Shown here piece by piece: positions 8,407 through 16,697 of a DNA stretch of 42,481 nt; position 1 is the first letter of the stretch, and every line of letters starts with the position of its first letter. The DNA is from Pseudomonas sp. GM48 (GTDB lineage Bacteria > Pseudomonadota > Gammaproteobacteria > Pseudomonadales > Pseudomonadaceae): the NCBI RefSeq assembly GCF_000282335.1, contig NZ_AKJM01000079.1, forward strand, positions 1 through 42,481, given 5' to 3'. The notes under the pieces are model-generated. The model was not told the origin of the DNA. It ran no database searches and was given only the letters and a program-made list of their open reading frames with translations. A program made the translations under genes and the position numbers.

Positions 8407-9768
8407 ATGACCGACCTGAATCAAACCACCTTTCAGAAGTGCACAGCCATGACAGTTGATAAAACCGAAATTGATACGCTTGTTGTTGGCGCCGGCCAGG
8501 CCGGCGTGGCCATGAGTGAACACCTGAGCAAGCTCGGCGTGCCCCACCTTGTCCTGGAGCGCAATCGTATCGCCGAAGCCTGGCGCACCGGCCGCTGGGA
8601 TTCGCTGGTGGCCAACGGCCCGGCCTGGCACGACCGCTTCCCGGGCCTGGAATTCGACGGCCTGGACCCGGATGCCTTCGCCGGGAAAGAGCAAGTGGCT
8701 GAATATTTCGAAGCCTATGCACGCAAATTCAACGCGCCGATCCGCACTGGCGTTGAAGTCAGGAAAGTGCAGCGTAATGCTGATCGTCCGGGTTTCACTG
8801 TCGAAACCTCCGACGGTGTGATCGAGGCCAGGCATGTAGTGGTCGCCACCGGCCCGTTCCAGCGTCCGGCCATTCCGCCCATTGCTCCCGAAATCGCCGG
8901 CATCACCCAGATTCACTCCGCCCAATATTACAACCCGCAGCAACTCGCCGAAGGCGCGGTGCTGGTAGTGGGCGCCGGTTCGTCGGGCGTGCAGATCGCC
9001 GATGAACTGCAACGTTCCGGCAAACAGGTCTACCTGTCGGTGGGTGCCCACGACCGTCCGCCGCGGGCCTATCGCAATCGCGATTTCTGCTGGTGGCTGG
9101 GGGTGCTCGGCGAGTGGGATGCCGAGGCCATGCAACCGGGCAAGGAGCACGTGACCATCGCCGTGAGCGGTGCCCGTGGCGGCCACACCGTGGACTTCCG
9201 CCGGTTGGCCCATCAAGGCATGACACTGGTCGGCCTGACCCAATCGTTCAACGGCGCGGTGGTGAGTTTCGAAGACAACCTCGCCGACAACATCCGCCGC
9301 GGCGATGAAAATTACCTCGCGCTGCTCGACAAGGCCGACGCCTATATCGAACGCAATGGCCTGGACCTGCCGCTGGAACCGGAAGCCCGCGCCATGCTGA
9401 CGGACCCGGACTGTGTGACCAATCCAATCCTTGAACTGGATCTGCTCAAGGCCGGCGTGACCACGATCATCTGGGCCACCGGTTACTCAACTGACTACAG
9501 CTGGCTGAAGGTCGATGCCTTCAAGGAAAACGGCAAGCCGCAGCATCAGCGCGGCGTGTCGGCCGAGCCCGGCGTGTATTTCGTCGGTTTGCCGTGGCAG
9601 TCCCGCCGAGGCTCAGCGTTCATCTGGGGCGTTTGGCACGACGCCAAGCACATTGCCGATCACATCGTTAAACAGCACACCTATTTCAACTATCGGGATG
9701 CGACCCAGCGTCAAGCCGACGCCGCCCGTGCACCTATTCAGAAAGCCAGCCTCATGGGAGTTCGTTAA
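8407..9768 (+). CDS. Flavin-dependent NAD(P)H oxidoreductase / monooxygenase-like
   Basis: About 453 residues from ATG 8407 (GAGGCGG 5 bases upstream); a GTG at 8383 and an ATG at 8449 are alternative starts. It has an N-terminal FAD Rossmann motif, DTLVVGAGQAGVAMSEHL, then VVVATGPFQRPAIPP, and a second nucleotide site VLVVGAGSSGVQIADEL for NAD(P)H. IIWATGYSTDYSWL and the C-terminal GVYFVGLPW match flavin monooxygenases and related reductases. It is the first gene of a five-gene operon with a RidA-like protein, a DUF1028 protein and an M20 deacylase, which suggests oxidation of a nitrogen compound. The substrate is unknown. Confidence 0.85.
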   Translation: MTDLNQTTFQKCTAMTVDKTEIDTLVVGAGQAGVAMSEHLSKLGVPHLVLERNRIAEAWRTGRWDSLVANGPAWHDRFPGLEFDGLDPDAFAGKEQVAEYFEAYARKFNAPIRTGVEVRKVQRNADRPGFTVETSDGVIEARHVVVATGPFQRPAIPPIAPEIAGITQIHSAQYYNPQQLAEGAVLVVGAGSSGVQIADELQRSGKQVYLSVGAHDRPPRAYRNRDFCWWLGVLGEWDAEAMQPGKEHVTIAVSGARGGHTVDFRRLAHQGMTLVGLTQSFNGAVVSFEDNLADNIRRGDENYLALLDKADAYIERNGLDLPLEPEARAMLTDPDCVTNPILELDLLKAGVTTIIWATGYSTDYSWLKVDAFKENGKPQHQRGVSAEPGVYFVGLPWQSRRGSAFIWGVWHDAKHIADHIVKQHTYFNYRDATQRQADAARAPIQKASLMGVR

Positions 9769-10178
9769 TGCCTACTCATACCCGCATCCGCATGTTCAAC
9801 ACCAAAGACACCTACCCGAACCAGACGCTCGACAACGACCTGTGCCAGGCCGTCCGTGCCGGCAACACGGTGTATGTGCGTGGTCAGGTCGGCACCGATT
9901 TCAACGGTCAACTGGTGGGTCTCGGTGATCCGCGTGCCCAGGCCGAGCAGGCCATGCGCAACGTCAAGCAATTGCTTGAAGAGGCGGGGAGCGACCTGAG
10001 CCACATCGTCAAGACCACCACTTACCTGATCGACCCGCGCTACCGCGAGCCGGTGTATCAGGAAGTCGGCAAGTGGCTCAAGGGTGTGTTCCCGATTTCC
10101 ACCGGCCTTGTGGTCAGTGCCCTCGGCCAGCCGCAGTGGCTGATGGAAATTGATGTGATTGCTGTCATCCCTGAATAA
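9768..10178 (+). CDS. RidA (YjgF/YER057c/UK114) family protein
   Basis: A 136-residue RidA-family protein whose ATG shares a base with the stop of the flavoenzyme gene (TAATG). The fold marks are AVRAGNTVYVRGQVGTDFNG, QAMRNVKQLLEEAGSDLSHI and TTYLIDPRYREPVYQEVGKW. RidA proteins usually hydrolyse reactive enamines/imines, and the active arginine lies in FPARS near the C-terminus. Here that stretch is FPISTG, with serine in place of the arginine, so it is not a standard imine deaminase. A pathway-specific role on the flavoenzyme product is plausible. Confidence 0.9.
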   Translation: MPTHTRIRMFNTKDTYPNQTLDNDLCQAVRAGNTVYVRGQVGTDFNGQLVGLGDPRAQAEQAMRNVKQLLEEAGSDLSHIVKTTTYLIDPRYREPVYQEVGKWLKGVFPISTGLVVSALGQPQWLMEIDVIAVIPE

Positions 10179-10188
10179 GGAATTCGCC

Positions 10189-10863
10189 ATGACCTTTTCC
10201 ATCGTTGGTCGCTGCGCCGAGACCGGCCAGCTGGGCATTGCCATCAGCTCTTCGAGCATTGCCGTCGGCGCGCGTTGCCCGTGGCTGCGTGCCGGGGTCG
10301 GCGCGGTGTCGAGCCAGAACATCACGCTGCCGGCCCTCGGCCCGCAGATCCTCGATGAACTGGCCAACGGCTCGGCGCCGCCCCAGGCACTGGACCACTC
10401 ATTGACCCGCAATGGCTACAGCCAGTATCGGCAAGTGGCAGTGGTCGATGCCCAGGGTCGCACGGCGGTGTTCAGCGGCAATCATGCGTTGGGCATCAAC
10501 AATGCCTTGGCTGGAGAGCAATGCGTGGCGGCCGGCAATCTGCTGGCCAACAGTGGGGTGATCGAAGCCATGGTCGCGGCGTTCGAAAACAGCGAAGGCT
10601 GCCTCGCGACCCGGCTGATGAACGCCTTGCAGGCCGGGCAGGAGGCTGGCGGCGAAGCCGGCGCGGTGCATTCGGCGGCGCTGTCGGTGGTCGGTGACCT
10701 GACCTGGCCGATTGTCGATCTGCGGGTGGATTGGGCCGATGAAAACCCGATCGGTGAACTGGGCAAACTGTGGAAAGCCTACGAGCCGCAATTGCAGGAC
10801 TACCTGACCCGCGCCCTCAATCCGACTCTTGCCCCGAGCTATGGAGTGCCCGGCGATGAGTGA
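10189..10863 (+). CDS. DUF1028 family protein (Ntn-hydrolase-like)
   Basis: 224 residues from ATG 10189, which has AAGGAA upstream. The N-terminus is MTFSIVGRCAETGQLGIAIS, then SSIAVGARCPWLRAGVGAVSSQ, the hallmark start of DUF1028; FSGNHALGINN and AAGNLLAN follow. The family resembles Ntn hydrolases and its exact reaction is not established to my knowledge. It sits 10 bases after the RidA gene and its end overlaps the M20 gene start by 8 bases. An amide-hydrolysing role in the same catabolic pathway is the natural inference. Confidence 0.88.
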   Translation: MTFSIVGRCAETGQLGIAISSSSIAVGARCPWLRAGVGAVSSQNITLPALGPQILDELANGSAPPQALDHSLTRNGYSQYRQVAVVDAQGRTAVFSGNHALGINNALAGEQCVAAGNLLANSGVIEAMVAAFENSEGCLATRLMNALQAGQEAGGEAGAVHSAALSVVGDLTWPIVDLRVDWADENPIGELGKLWKAYEPQLQDYLTRALNPTLAPSYGVPGDE

Positions 10864-12025
10864 GTTGCGCAGCCGCGCCATGCTCGCGCGGTTGATCGGG
10901 TTCGCCACGGTCAGCCGCGATTCGAACCTGGAGCTGATCGAGTTCGTGCGTGACTACCTGCACGAACTGGGCGTGGATTGCGAACTGATCTACAACGCCG
11001 AGCGCACCAAGGCCAACTTGTTGGCCACGGTCGGCCCGCGTGTGGCCGGCGGCATCGTGCTGTCCGGGCACACCGACGTGGTGCCGGTGGACGGTCAGGC
11101 GTGGACGGTCGAGCCGTTTTGCCTGAGCGAGGCGGGCGGCAAGCTTTACGGTCGCGGCACGGCGGACATGAAAGGCTATCTGGCCTCGGTGCTGGCCGCT
11201 GTGCCGATGTTTCTCGCCAGCCCGTTACGCCGCCCGGTGCATCTGGCGTTTTCCTATGACGAAGAGGTCGGGTGCCTCGGCGTGCGCGGTTTGCTGGAAG
11301 TGCTGCCGCAACGCATCCCGGCGCCGGCGTTGTGTTTGATCGGCGAGCCGACCGAGCTTAAACCGGTGCTTGGTCACAAGGGCAAACTGGCGATGCGTTG
11401 CCACGTACACGGTGCACCGTGCCATTCCGCCTACGCGCCTTATGGGGTGAACGCCATCGAGCAGGCGGCACGGCTGATCGGTCGACTGGGTGAAATCGGT
11501 ACGCGCCTGGCCGAACCGCAGCATCACGACGAACGCTTCGATCCGGCGTATTCGACGGTGCAGGTAGGTGTGATTTCCGGTGGCACGGCATTGAACATCG
11601 TGCCGGAGAATTGCCGTTTCGATTTCGAAGTGCGCGCCTTGCCGGACTTTGCTCCGGAAGCGGTCGCCAATGAGTTGCAAAACTACGCCGAGCAAACCTT
11701 GCTCCCGGCGATGCAGGCGGTGAAAGCCGACACGTCCATTCGTTTTGAAAAAATCTCGGCCTATCCGGGCCTGGCGACACCCGCCGACAGCGCCGCAGCC
11801 CGGCTGATTGCCCAGCTGTGCGGCAGCGACGATTTCAGCACCGTGGCCTTTGGTACTGAAGGCGGGCTGTTCGATCAGGCCGGCATTCCGTCAGTGGTCT
11901 GCGGTCCCGGCAGCATGGATCAGGGGCACAAGCCCGATGAATTCGTCAGCGTTGATCAGATGGCGGCCTGTGACCGCTTGATGGATCGCCTGGCGGCTTA
12001 CTTGAGTGAATCCGAACACCCATAA
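10856..12025 (+). CDS. M20 family deacylase, acetylornithine deacetylase-like
   Basis: 389 residues from ATG 10856, inside the end of the previous gene. It shows the M20 zinc-site order: SGHTDVVPVDG (H72), GRGTADMKGYLA (D104), catalytic glutamate and ligand in YDEEVGCLG (E136/E137), then GEPTELKPV. The dimerisation domain follows from about residue 180, with GGTALNIVPENC. This matches ArgE-type acetylornithine deacetylases. The setting outside any arginine genes and within the flavoenzyme/RidA/DUF1028 operon argues for removal of an N-acyl group from another amino compound. It should not be taken as the housekeeping argE. Confidence 0.88.
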   Translation: MSELRSRAMLARLIGFATVSRDSNLELIEFVRDYLHELGVDCELIYNAERTKANLLATVGPRVAGGIVLSGHTDVVPVDGQAWTVEPFCLSEAGGKLYGRGTADMKGYLASVLAAVPMFLASPLRRPVHLAFSYDEEVGCLGVRGLLEVLPQRIPAPALCLIGEPTELKPVLGHKGKLAMRCHVHGAPCHSAYAPYGVNAIEQAARLIGRLGEIGTRLAEPQHHDERFDPAYSTVQVGVISGGTALNIVPENCRFDFEVRALPDFAPEAVANELQNYAEQTLLPAMQAVKADTSIRFEKISAYPGLATPADSAAARLIAQLCGSDDFSTVAFGTEGGLFDQAGIPSVVCGPGSMDQGHKPDEFVSVDQMAACDRLMDRLAAYLSESEHP

Positions 12026-12060
12026 CAACAAAGGGCTGAACAGGCCCGAGGAAGCGATCC

Positions 12061-13101
12061 ATGTCCAGATCCTTGCGTTGCAGTGTTCCGTTTGCCCTGG
12101 CGTTGTTGAGTGCCAGTGTGTGGGCGGCCCCCCAGGACCTCACCGTGATTTCCTTCGGTGGTGCTACCAAACAGGCCCAGGATAAAGCCTACTTCCAGCC
12201 CTTCAACGCCAGCGGTGCGGGCAACATCATCGCCGGTGAGTACAACGGCGAGCTGTCGAAGATCAAGGCCATGGTCTCGGCCGGTCACACCAGTTGGGAC
12301 GTGGTGGAAGTCGAAAGCCCCGAGCTATTGCGCGGCTGCGAGGAGGGCCTGTTCGAGAAACTCGATGCGGGACGCTTCGGTGATTCGGCGAATTTCGTCC
12401 CGGGTGCGCTGACCGAATGCGGGGTAGCCACTTATGTCTGGTCGATGGTCATGGCTTATGACCAGAGCAAGCAGGCCAAGGCCCCGCAATCCTGGGCGGA
12501 CTTCTGGAACGTGGCCGACTTCCCGGGCAAGCGCGGCCTGCGCAAGAGCGCCAAGTACACCCTGGAAATCGCATTGCTGGCCGACGGCGTCAAGGCGGAC
12601 GACGTGTACAAGGTCTTGAACACGCCCCAAGGCGTGACGCGGGCCTTTGCCAAACTCGACCAGATCAAGCCGAACATCCAGTGGTGGGAAGCGGGCGCGC
12701 AACCGGCGCAGTGGCTGGTCGCCGGGGACGTGGTGATGAGCGCGGCCTACAACGGCCGGATCGCCTCGGCGCAAAAGGAAGGCATGAAGCTGAGCATCGT
12801 CTGGCCGCAGAGCCTGTACGACCCGGAATACTGGGCGGTGGTCAAAGGCACGCCGAACAAGGCGTTGGCCGAGAACTTCATCGCATTTGCCAGCCAGCCA
12901 CAGACGCAAAAGGTGTTTTCGGAAAACATCCCTTACGGACCGGTGCATCGCCAGACCTTGCCGCTGCTGCCCAAGGACGTGCAGGAACAACTGCCGACCG
13001 CCGAAGCCAATCTGGCCGGTGCCCGGGCGGTGGATGCGGAATTCTGGGTCGACCACGGCGAGGAGCTTGAACAGCGCTTCAATGCCTGGGCTGCCCGGTA
13101 A
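12061..13101 (+). CDS. Polyamine-type ABC substrate-binding protein (orphan)
   Basis: 346 residues with a signal peptide ending SVWAA-P near residue 23. The mature protein starts LTVISFGGATKQAQDKAYFQ, as in PotD/PotF-like binding proteins, and has SWDVVEVESPELLRGCEEGL, PQSWADFWNVADFPGKRGL and DVVMSAAYNGRIASAQK. It ends the operon that starts at 8407, 35 bases after the deacylase gene. No permease or ATPase gene is adjacent, so it may lend substrates to the complete importer at 20.7-24.6 kb or to one elsewhere. The substrate is presumably the compound broken down by this operon. Confidence 0.88.
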   Translation: MSRSLRCSVPFALALLSASVWAAPQDLTVISFGGATKQAQDKAYFQPFNASGAGNIIAGEYNGELSKIKAMVSAGHTSWDVVEVESPELLRGCEEGLFEKLDAGRFGDSANFVPGALTECGVATYVWSMVMAYDQSKQAKAPQSWADFWNVADFPGKRGLRKSAKYTLEIALLADGVKADDVYKVLNTPQGVTRAFAKLDQIKPNIQWWEAGAQPAQWLVAGDVVMSAAYNGRIASAQKEGMKLSIVWPQSLYDPEYWAVVKGTPNKALAENFIAFASQPQTQKVFSENIPYGPVHRQTLPLLPKDVQEQLPTAEANLAGARAVDAEFWVDHGEELEQRFNAWAAR

Positions 13102-13118
13102 TTCAGGCACCGCATAAC

Positions 13119-13209
13119 CCTGTGGGAGCGGGCTTGCTCGCGAAAGCGGTACGTCAATCACATCGATGCTGGATGTGCCGCCGTCTTCGCGAGCAAGCCC
13201 GCTCCCACA
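13119..13209. repeat. REP pair (BIME), first of a tandem
   Basis: The REP unit TGTGGGAGCGGGCTTGCTCG and its inverted copy bracket about 38 bases. The inner spacer (CATCGATGCTGGATGTGCCG) is nearly identical to that of the next BIME, so the whole unit was duplicated. Confidence 0.95.
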
Positions 13210-13285
13210 AAAAACAGTGCGATACCTCGGGTTCAAGCTTTGTCGCCTTCGCGCAGTGGTGATGGTAGTCAGTTAAAACGCAGGA

Positions 13286-13380
13286 CCCTGTGGGAGCGGG
13301 CTTGCTCGCGAAAGCGGTATGTCAGTCACATCGATGTTGGATGTGCCGCCGTCTTCGCGAGCAAGCCCGCTCCCACAGGG
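13286..13380. repeat. REP pair (BIME), second of a tandem
   Basis: Same structure as the unit at 13119-13209, with a spacer differing at a few positions (TATGTCAGT, CATCGATGTT). It lies between the binding-protein gene and the NCS1 permease gene. The remaining 200 bases to the permease are AT-rich and probably hold its promoter, although I cannot fix a -10/-35 pair. Confidence 0.95.
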
Positions 13381-13582
13381 ATTTCGTTGTTCAGATTTTT
13401 ATTGGTTTTTCCTGCTGATAAATAGCCATTACTGCGCAATGTTTTTTAAGGTTTAAAGGTACAAATTAAGTAATTTTCCTCCCGCCGCTCTTTGTCCATG
13501 ATCGCCTCCAACAAGAAATGCGCAGGTTTACCCGCGCACACCGAAGTACGAACACGTACTCATCCTTGCCTTGGAGTTCGTC

Positions 13583-14998
13583 ATGTCCACCACCGCTTCA
13601 TCCGCCCCGCTCATCGAGAAACATACGATCGGGTACGTCCCTCCTGAGGATCGCCACGGAAAGGTCAAAGATCTGTTTACCCTGTGGTTCGGCGGCAATA
13701 TTGCGCCGTTGCCCATCGTCACCGGCGCGCTCGGCGTGCAGTTGTTTCACTTGAACCTGGTCTGGGGCATTGTCGCCATCATCGTTGGCCATCTGGTCGG
13801 CGGTGTGCTGATGGCGCTGCACTCGGCCCAAGGCCCGCAGATGGGCATTCCGCAGATGATCCAGAGCCGCGCGCAGTTCGGTTCGCTGGGCGCGTTGCTG
13901 GTGGTGGTGATTGCCGGCGTGATGTACATCGGCTTCTTCGCCTCCAACATCGTCCTGGCCGGCAAGTCGTTGCATGGCGTGGTCGAAAGTGTGCCGGTAT
14001 CGGTCGGCATTGTCCTCGGCGGCCTCGGCTCCGGGATCATCGGCATCATTGGCTACCGCTTCATCCACGTACTCAATCGCATCGGCACCTGGGTGCTGGG
14101 TCTGGGCATCGTGCTGGGGTTCGGCTACATCCTGACCCACGTGCAGACCGATGACTTCCTGACCCGCGGCAGTTTCAACATTTCCGGCTGGCTGGCCACG
14201 GTGTCGCTGGCAGCGCTCTGGCAAATCGCGTTCGCGCCGTACGTGTCCGATTACTCGCGCTACCTGCCGAAAGACGTCAAGGTCAGCTCGACGTTCTGGG
14301 CGACCTACCTCGGCTCGTCGCTGGGCTCGATCCTGTCTTTCGTGTTCGGCGCTGTTGCCGTGTTGGCCACGCCCATGGGCATGGACACCATGGACGCGGT
14401 GAAACTCGCCACCGGTGCCATTGGCCCGTTGATGCTGGTGCTGTTCCTGCTCAGCGTGATCAGCCATAACGCCTTGAACCTGTATGGCGCGGTGCTCTCG
14501 GTGATCACCTTGCTGCAAACCTTTGCTCACCGCTGGATTCCGACTGCTTCGAGCCGGGCGGTGCTGTCGCTGATCATCCTCGCCGGTTGCTGCGTGGCGG
14601 CCATTGGCGCGTCGGCGGATTTCATCGGGCACTTCGTCGACCTGGTGCTGGCCTTGCTGGTGGTGCTGGTGCCGTGGACCGCGATCAACCTCATCGACTT
14701 CTACGCGATCCACAAGGGCGACTACGACATCGCCTCGATCTTCCGCGTCGACGGCGGCATTTATGGCCGTTTCAACCCGCAGGCGCTGTTGGCCTACGCC
14801 ATTGGCATCGTGGTGCAGATCCCGTTCATGAACACGCCGATCTACACCGGTCCCGTGGCAGTGCATATCGACGGTGCGGATCTGTCGTGGCTGGTCGGTC
14901 TGGTGGTCACTACGCCGCTGTACTACTGGCTGGCCAACCGTGATACCGCTTATCGTCGGCGGCAGAACATGGCCGGGTTACTGCCAACCAACGGTTGA
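13583..14998 (+). CDS. NCS1-family permease, cytosine/purine or related
   Basis: 471 residues from ATG 13583 (TTGGAG upstream), with about twelve membrane segments. NCS1 marks include the early DLFTLWFGGNIAPLPIVTGA, PQMGIPQMIQSRAQFGSLGA, then APYVSDYSRYLPKDVKVSST and the NALNLYGAVLS helix. The family imports cytosine, purines, hydantoins, allantoin or similar ring compounds with H+ or Na+. The gene stands alone after a REP block, and nothing adjacent identifies the substrate. A CodB-like role is one option only. Confidence 0.88.
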   Translation: MSTTASSAPLIEKHTIGYVPPEDRHGKVKDLFTLWFGGNIAPLPIVTGALGVQLFHLNLVWGIVAIIVGHLVGGVLMALHSAQGPQMGIPQMIQSRAQFGSLGALLVVVIAGVMYIGFFASNIVLAGKSLHGVVESVPVSVGIVLGGLGSGIIGIIGYRFIHVLNRIGTWVLGLGIVLGFGYILTHVQTDDFLTRGSFNISGWLATVSLAALWQIAFAPYVSDYSRYLPKDVKVSSTFWATYLGSSLGSILSFVFGAVAVLATPMGMDTMDAVKLATGAIGPLMLVLFLLSVISHNALNLYGAVLSVITLLQTFAHRWIPTASSRAVLSLIILAGCCVAAIGASADFIGHFVDLVLALLVVLVPWTAINLIDFYAIHKGDYDIASIFRVDGGIYGRFNPQALLAYAIGIVVQIPFMNTPIYTGPVAVHIDGADLSWLVGLVVTTPLYYWLANRDTAYRRRQNMAGLLPTNG

Positions 14999-15101
14999 TC
15001 GGGTTGAACGGTTGTGAACGTCAGGGATGGTCGTTTGTCGGGCGTATGGTTATGCTCAGCGAGTTTGCCAATCGCCAAATAAAAACAACCACAGTGAAGC
15101 C

Positions 15102-16142
15102 ATGAGCCAATCAGACACGCGTGCGACTGTTCTAGCGCTGTATCCAGAAGACTCCCGCGAGGCGGCGGCGTTGCTCAAGCAGGCAGTGCCGTTGATGGTT
15201 CGTCACAACATTCCGCCCAACCCGGTGCACTACGCGCTCTGGTACACCTACAGCAAGGGCCAGGAACCGGAGCTCAACCGGCACCTGGACCGGGTGGTCA
15301 ACGACTTCGACTGTTTCCCGCCGGAGTCGGCGACCAAACTGTTTCGCGAGTACATCATCCGCGATGAACTGGCGGACGCCCGCTCCGGGCAGCAGGAAGC
15401 GATCAACCTGGTCGACGACATGGAGCGCGATGTTTCGCGCAGCGTGAAAGGTAACCAGAACTTCCAGGCCAGCCTTGGCCAATACCTGCAGATGCTCGAA
15501 GAGCCGGCCAGCGATCGCTTGCCGAGCATCCTGATCCAGCTGCAACAGAGTACCCGGCTGATGCAGGGGCAGCAGGAACACTTCCTCGCCCAGTTGCAGT
15601 CGGCGCAGCATGAAATCAAAAGCCTGCGCGACAAGCTGGAGCGCGCCCAACTGGCCGCGACCCTCGATGGCCTGACCGAATTGCTCAACCGCACCACCTT
15701 CAACCGCCAGCTTGAACAGGCGATGAATAACGCGGCGACCGGCGTGGCGCTGGTGATGCTGGATATCGATCACTTCAAACAATTCAACGACCAGTACGGC
15801 CATCCGTTGGGCGACCGCGTGCTTCAGCATGTCGCCCAGGTGTTGCGTGACTCGCTGCCCACCGGAGCCATTGCGGCGCGTTACGGTGGTGAGGAGTTCT
15901 GTGTCGTGCTCAAGGATTGCCCGGATCTGGCCACGGCCGGCGCTTTTGCCGAGCGCCTGCGTCTGAAAATCCAGTCGCTGCGGGTCAAGGCCCGGGGCAC
16001 CGACACCGTGCTGGACACCATCACCGCCTCGTTCGGCGTGGCGCACGCACAACCCGGCGACACACCGGAAAGCCTGCTGACCCGCGCCGACGACGCGCTG
16101 TACCAGGCCAAGCGCAACGGGCGCAATCAGGTACGCCAGTAA
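15102..16142 (+). CDS. Diguanylate cyclase (GGDEF) with helical N-terminal domain
   Basis: 346 residues from ATG 15102. The C-terminal half is a GGDEF domain: LDGLTELLNRTTFNRQLEQA, LDIDHFKQFNDQYGHPLGD and the catalytic YGGEEF at about 262-266, so cyclic-di-GMP synthesis is expected. The inhibitory RxxD site that normally stands five residues before the motif is absent (PTGA here), so classical product inhibition is unlikely. The first 170 residues are helical and soluble (HNIPPNPVHYALWYTYSKGQ), with no membrane segment, and probably form a sensory or dimerisation region. The ribosome site is weak (GTGAAG). Confidence 0.9.
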   Translation: MSQSDTRATVLALYPEDSREAAALLKQAVPLMVRHNIPPNPVHYALWYTYSKGQEPELNRHLDRVVNDFDCFPPESATKLFREYIIRDELADARSGQQEAINLVDDMERDVSRSVKGNQNFQASLGQYLQMLEEPASDRLPSILIQLQQSTRLMQGQQEHFLAQLQSAQHEIKSLRDKLERAQLAATLDGLTELLNRTTFNRQLEQAMNNAATGVALVMLDIDHFKQFNDQYGHPLGDRVLQHVAQVLRDSLPTGAIAARYGGEEFCVVLKDCPDLATAGAFAERLRLKIQSLRVKARGTDTVLDTITASFGVAHAQPGDTPESLLTRADDALYQAKRNGRNQVRQ

Positions 16143-16166
16143 CCACTTAAAGCACGAACCCCCAAC

Positions 16167-16298
16167 ACCTGTGGCGAGGGAGCTTGCTCCCGTTCGACTG
16201 CGCAGCAGTCGCAAACCCTGTTTGCTCGGTGCTACCTGAATGATCAGGTTTTGGGGCCGCTGCGCGGCCCAGCGGGAGCAAGCTCCCTCGCCACAGGT
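16167..16298. repeat. REP pair, GTGGCGAGGGAGC family
   Basis: ACCTGTGGCGAGGGAGCTTG and its inverted form CAAGCTCCCTCGCCACAGGT face each other, with GC-rich inner hairpins between (CTGCGCAGCAG; GCCGCTGCGCGGC). This second REP family differs from the one at 5.5 and 13.1 kb. It separates the convergent cyclase and cupin genes. Confidence 0.95.
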
Positions 16299-16324
16299 GT
16301 TTTGTTGCTCCTTCTATCCGCCGG

Positions 16325-16684
16325 TTAGCCGAGGATGAAGTAGACCTTGCGCACCGTGGTGAGGTTTTCCCAGGTGCCCTGGAATCCGCTGGCGACCACG
16401 AAGGAGTCACCGGGCCCGAACGTTCGGCTGGTGCCTTCGGCATCGGTCAGTCGCACTGTGCCTTCCAGAATGTGGCAAAGCTCATCGTAATCGCACTGGC
16501 AACGTTCCCGGTGCGGGCCAGCCTCCCAGATGCCGGCCACGGCGTTTTTCTCCGGCGCCACAAAGTGCCGCCAACTCTTGCTGCGATAAGGCGCATCGAC
16601 CACGGCCGGGTCGTTGATTTCAGTTTCACGGGGTGCAAGGTCGCGGGCGAAGTCGATGACGTGCCGGGGCAGGGCTGTGGGCAT
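16325..16684 (-). CDS. Cupin-domain protein (DUF861/cupin_3 type)
   Basis: 119 residues from ATG 16684 (GGAGACC upstream). A single beta-barrel cupin with AGIWEAGPHRERCQCDYDEL, CHILEGTVRLTDAEG, FGPGDSFVVASGFQGTWEN and the ending RKVYFILG. This small family includes EutQ-like and ureidoglycine-aminohydrolase-like proteins, usually metal-binding. It is the last gene of the minus-strand arm, 13 bases after the flavin oxidase. Two more cupins of the same type are encoded at 25.9 and 26.4 kb and a remnant at 42.2 kb. Function unknown; an isomerase, hydrolase or ligand-binding role is possible. Confidence 0.85.
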   Translation of the reverse strand: MPTALPRHVIDFARDLAPRETEINDPAVVDAPYRSKSWRHFVAPEKNAVAGIWEAGPHRERCQCDYDELCHILEGTVRLTDAEGTSRTFGPGDSFVVASGFQGTWENLTTVRKVYFILG

Positions 16685-16697
16685 GGTGGTCTCCGGA

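Noticed and set aside
8134..9243. 369-codon minus-strand frame opposite the flavoenzyme
   Set aside because: The plus strand carries two Rossmann motifs and an overlapping operon; the minus frame shows no family pattern.
10856..12025. Calling the M20 enzyme the housekeeping argE
   Set aside because: It lies in a catabolic operon without other arginine genes; only the family is supported.
13598..14866. 422-codon minus-strand frame opposite the NCS1 permease
   Set aside because: His/Gln/Asp-rich composition typical of the antisense of a membrane-protein gene.
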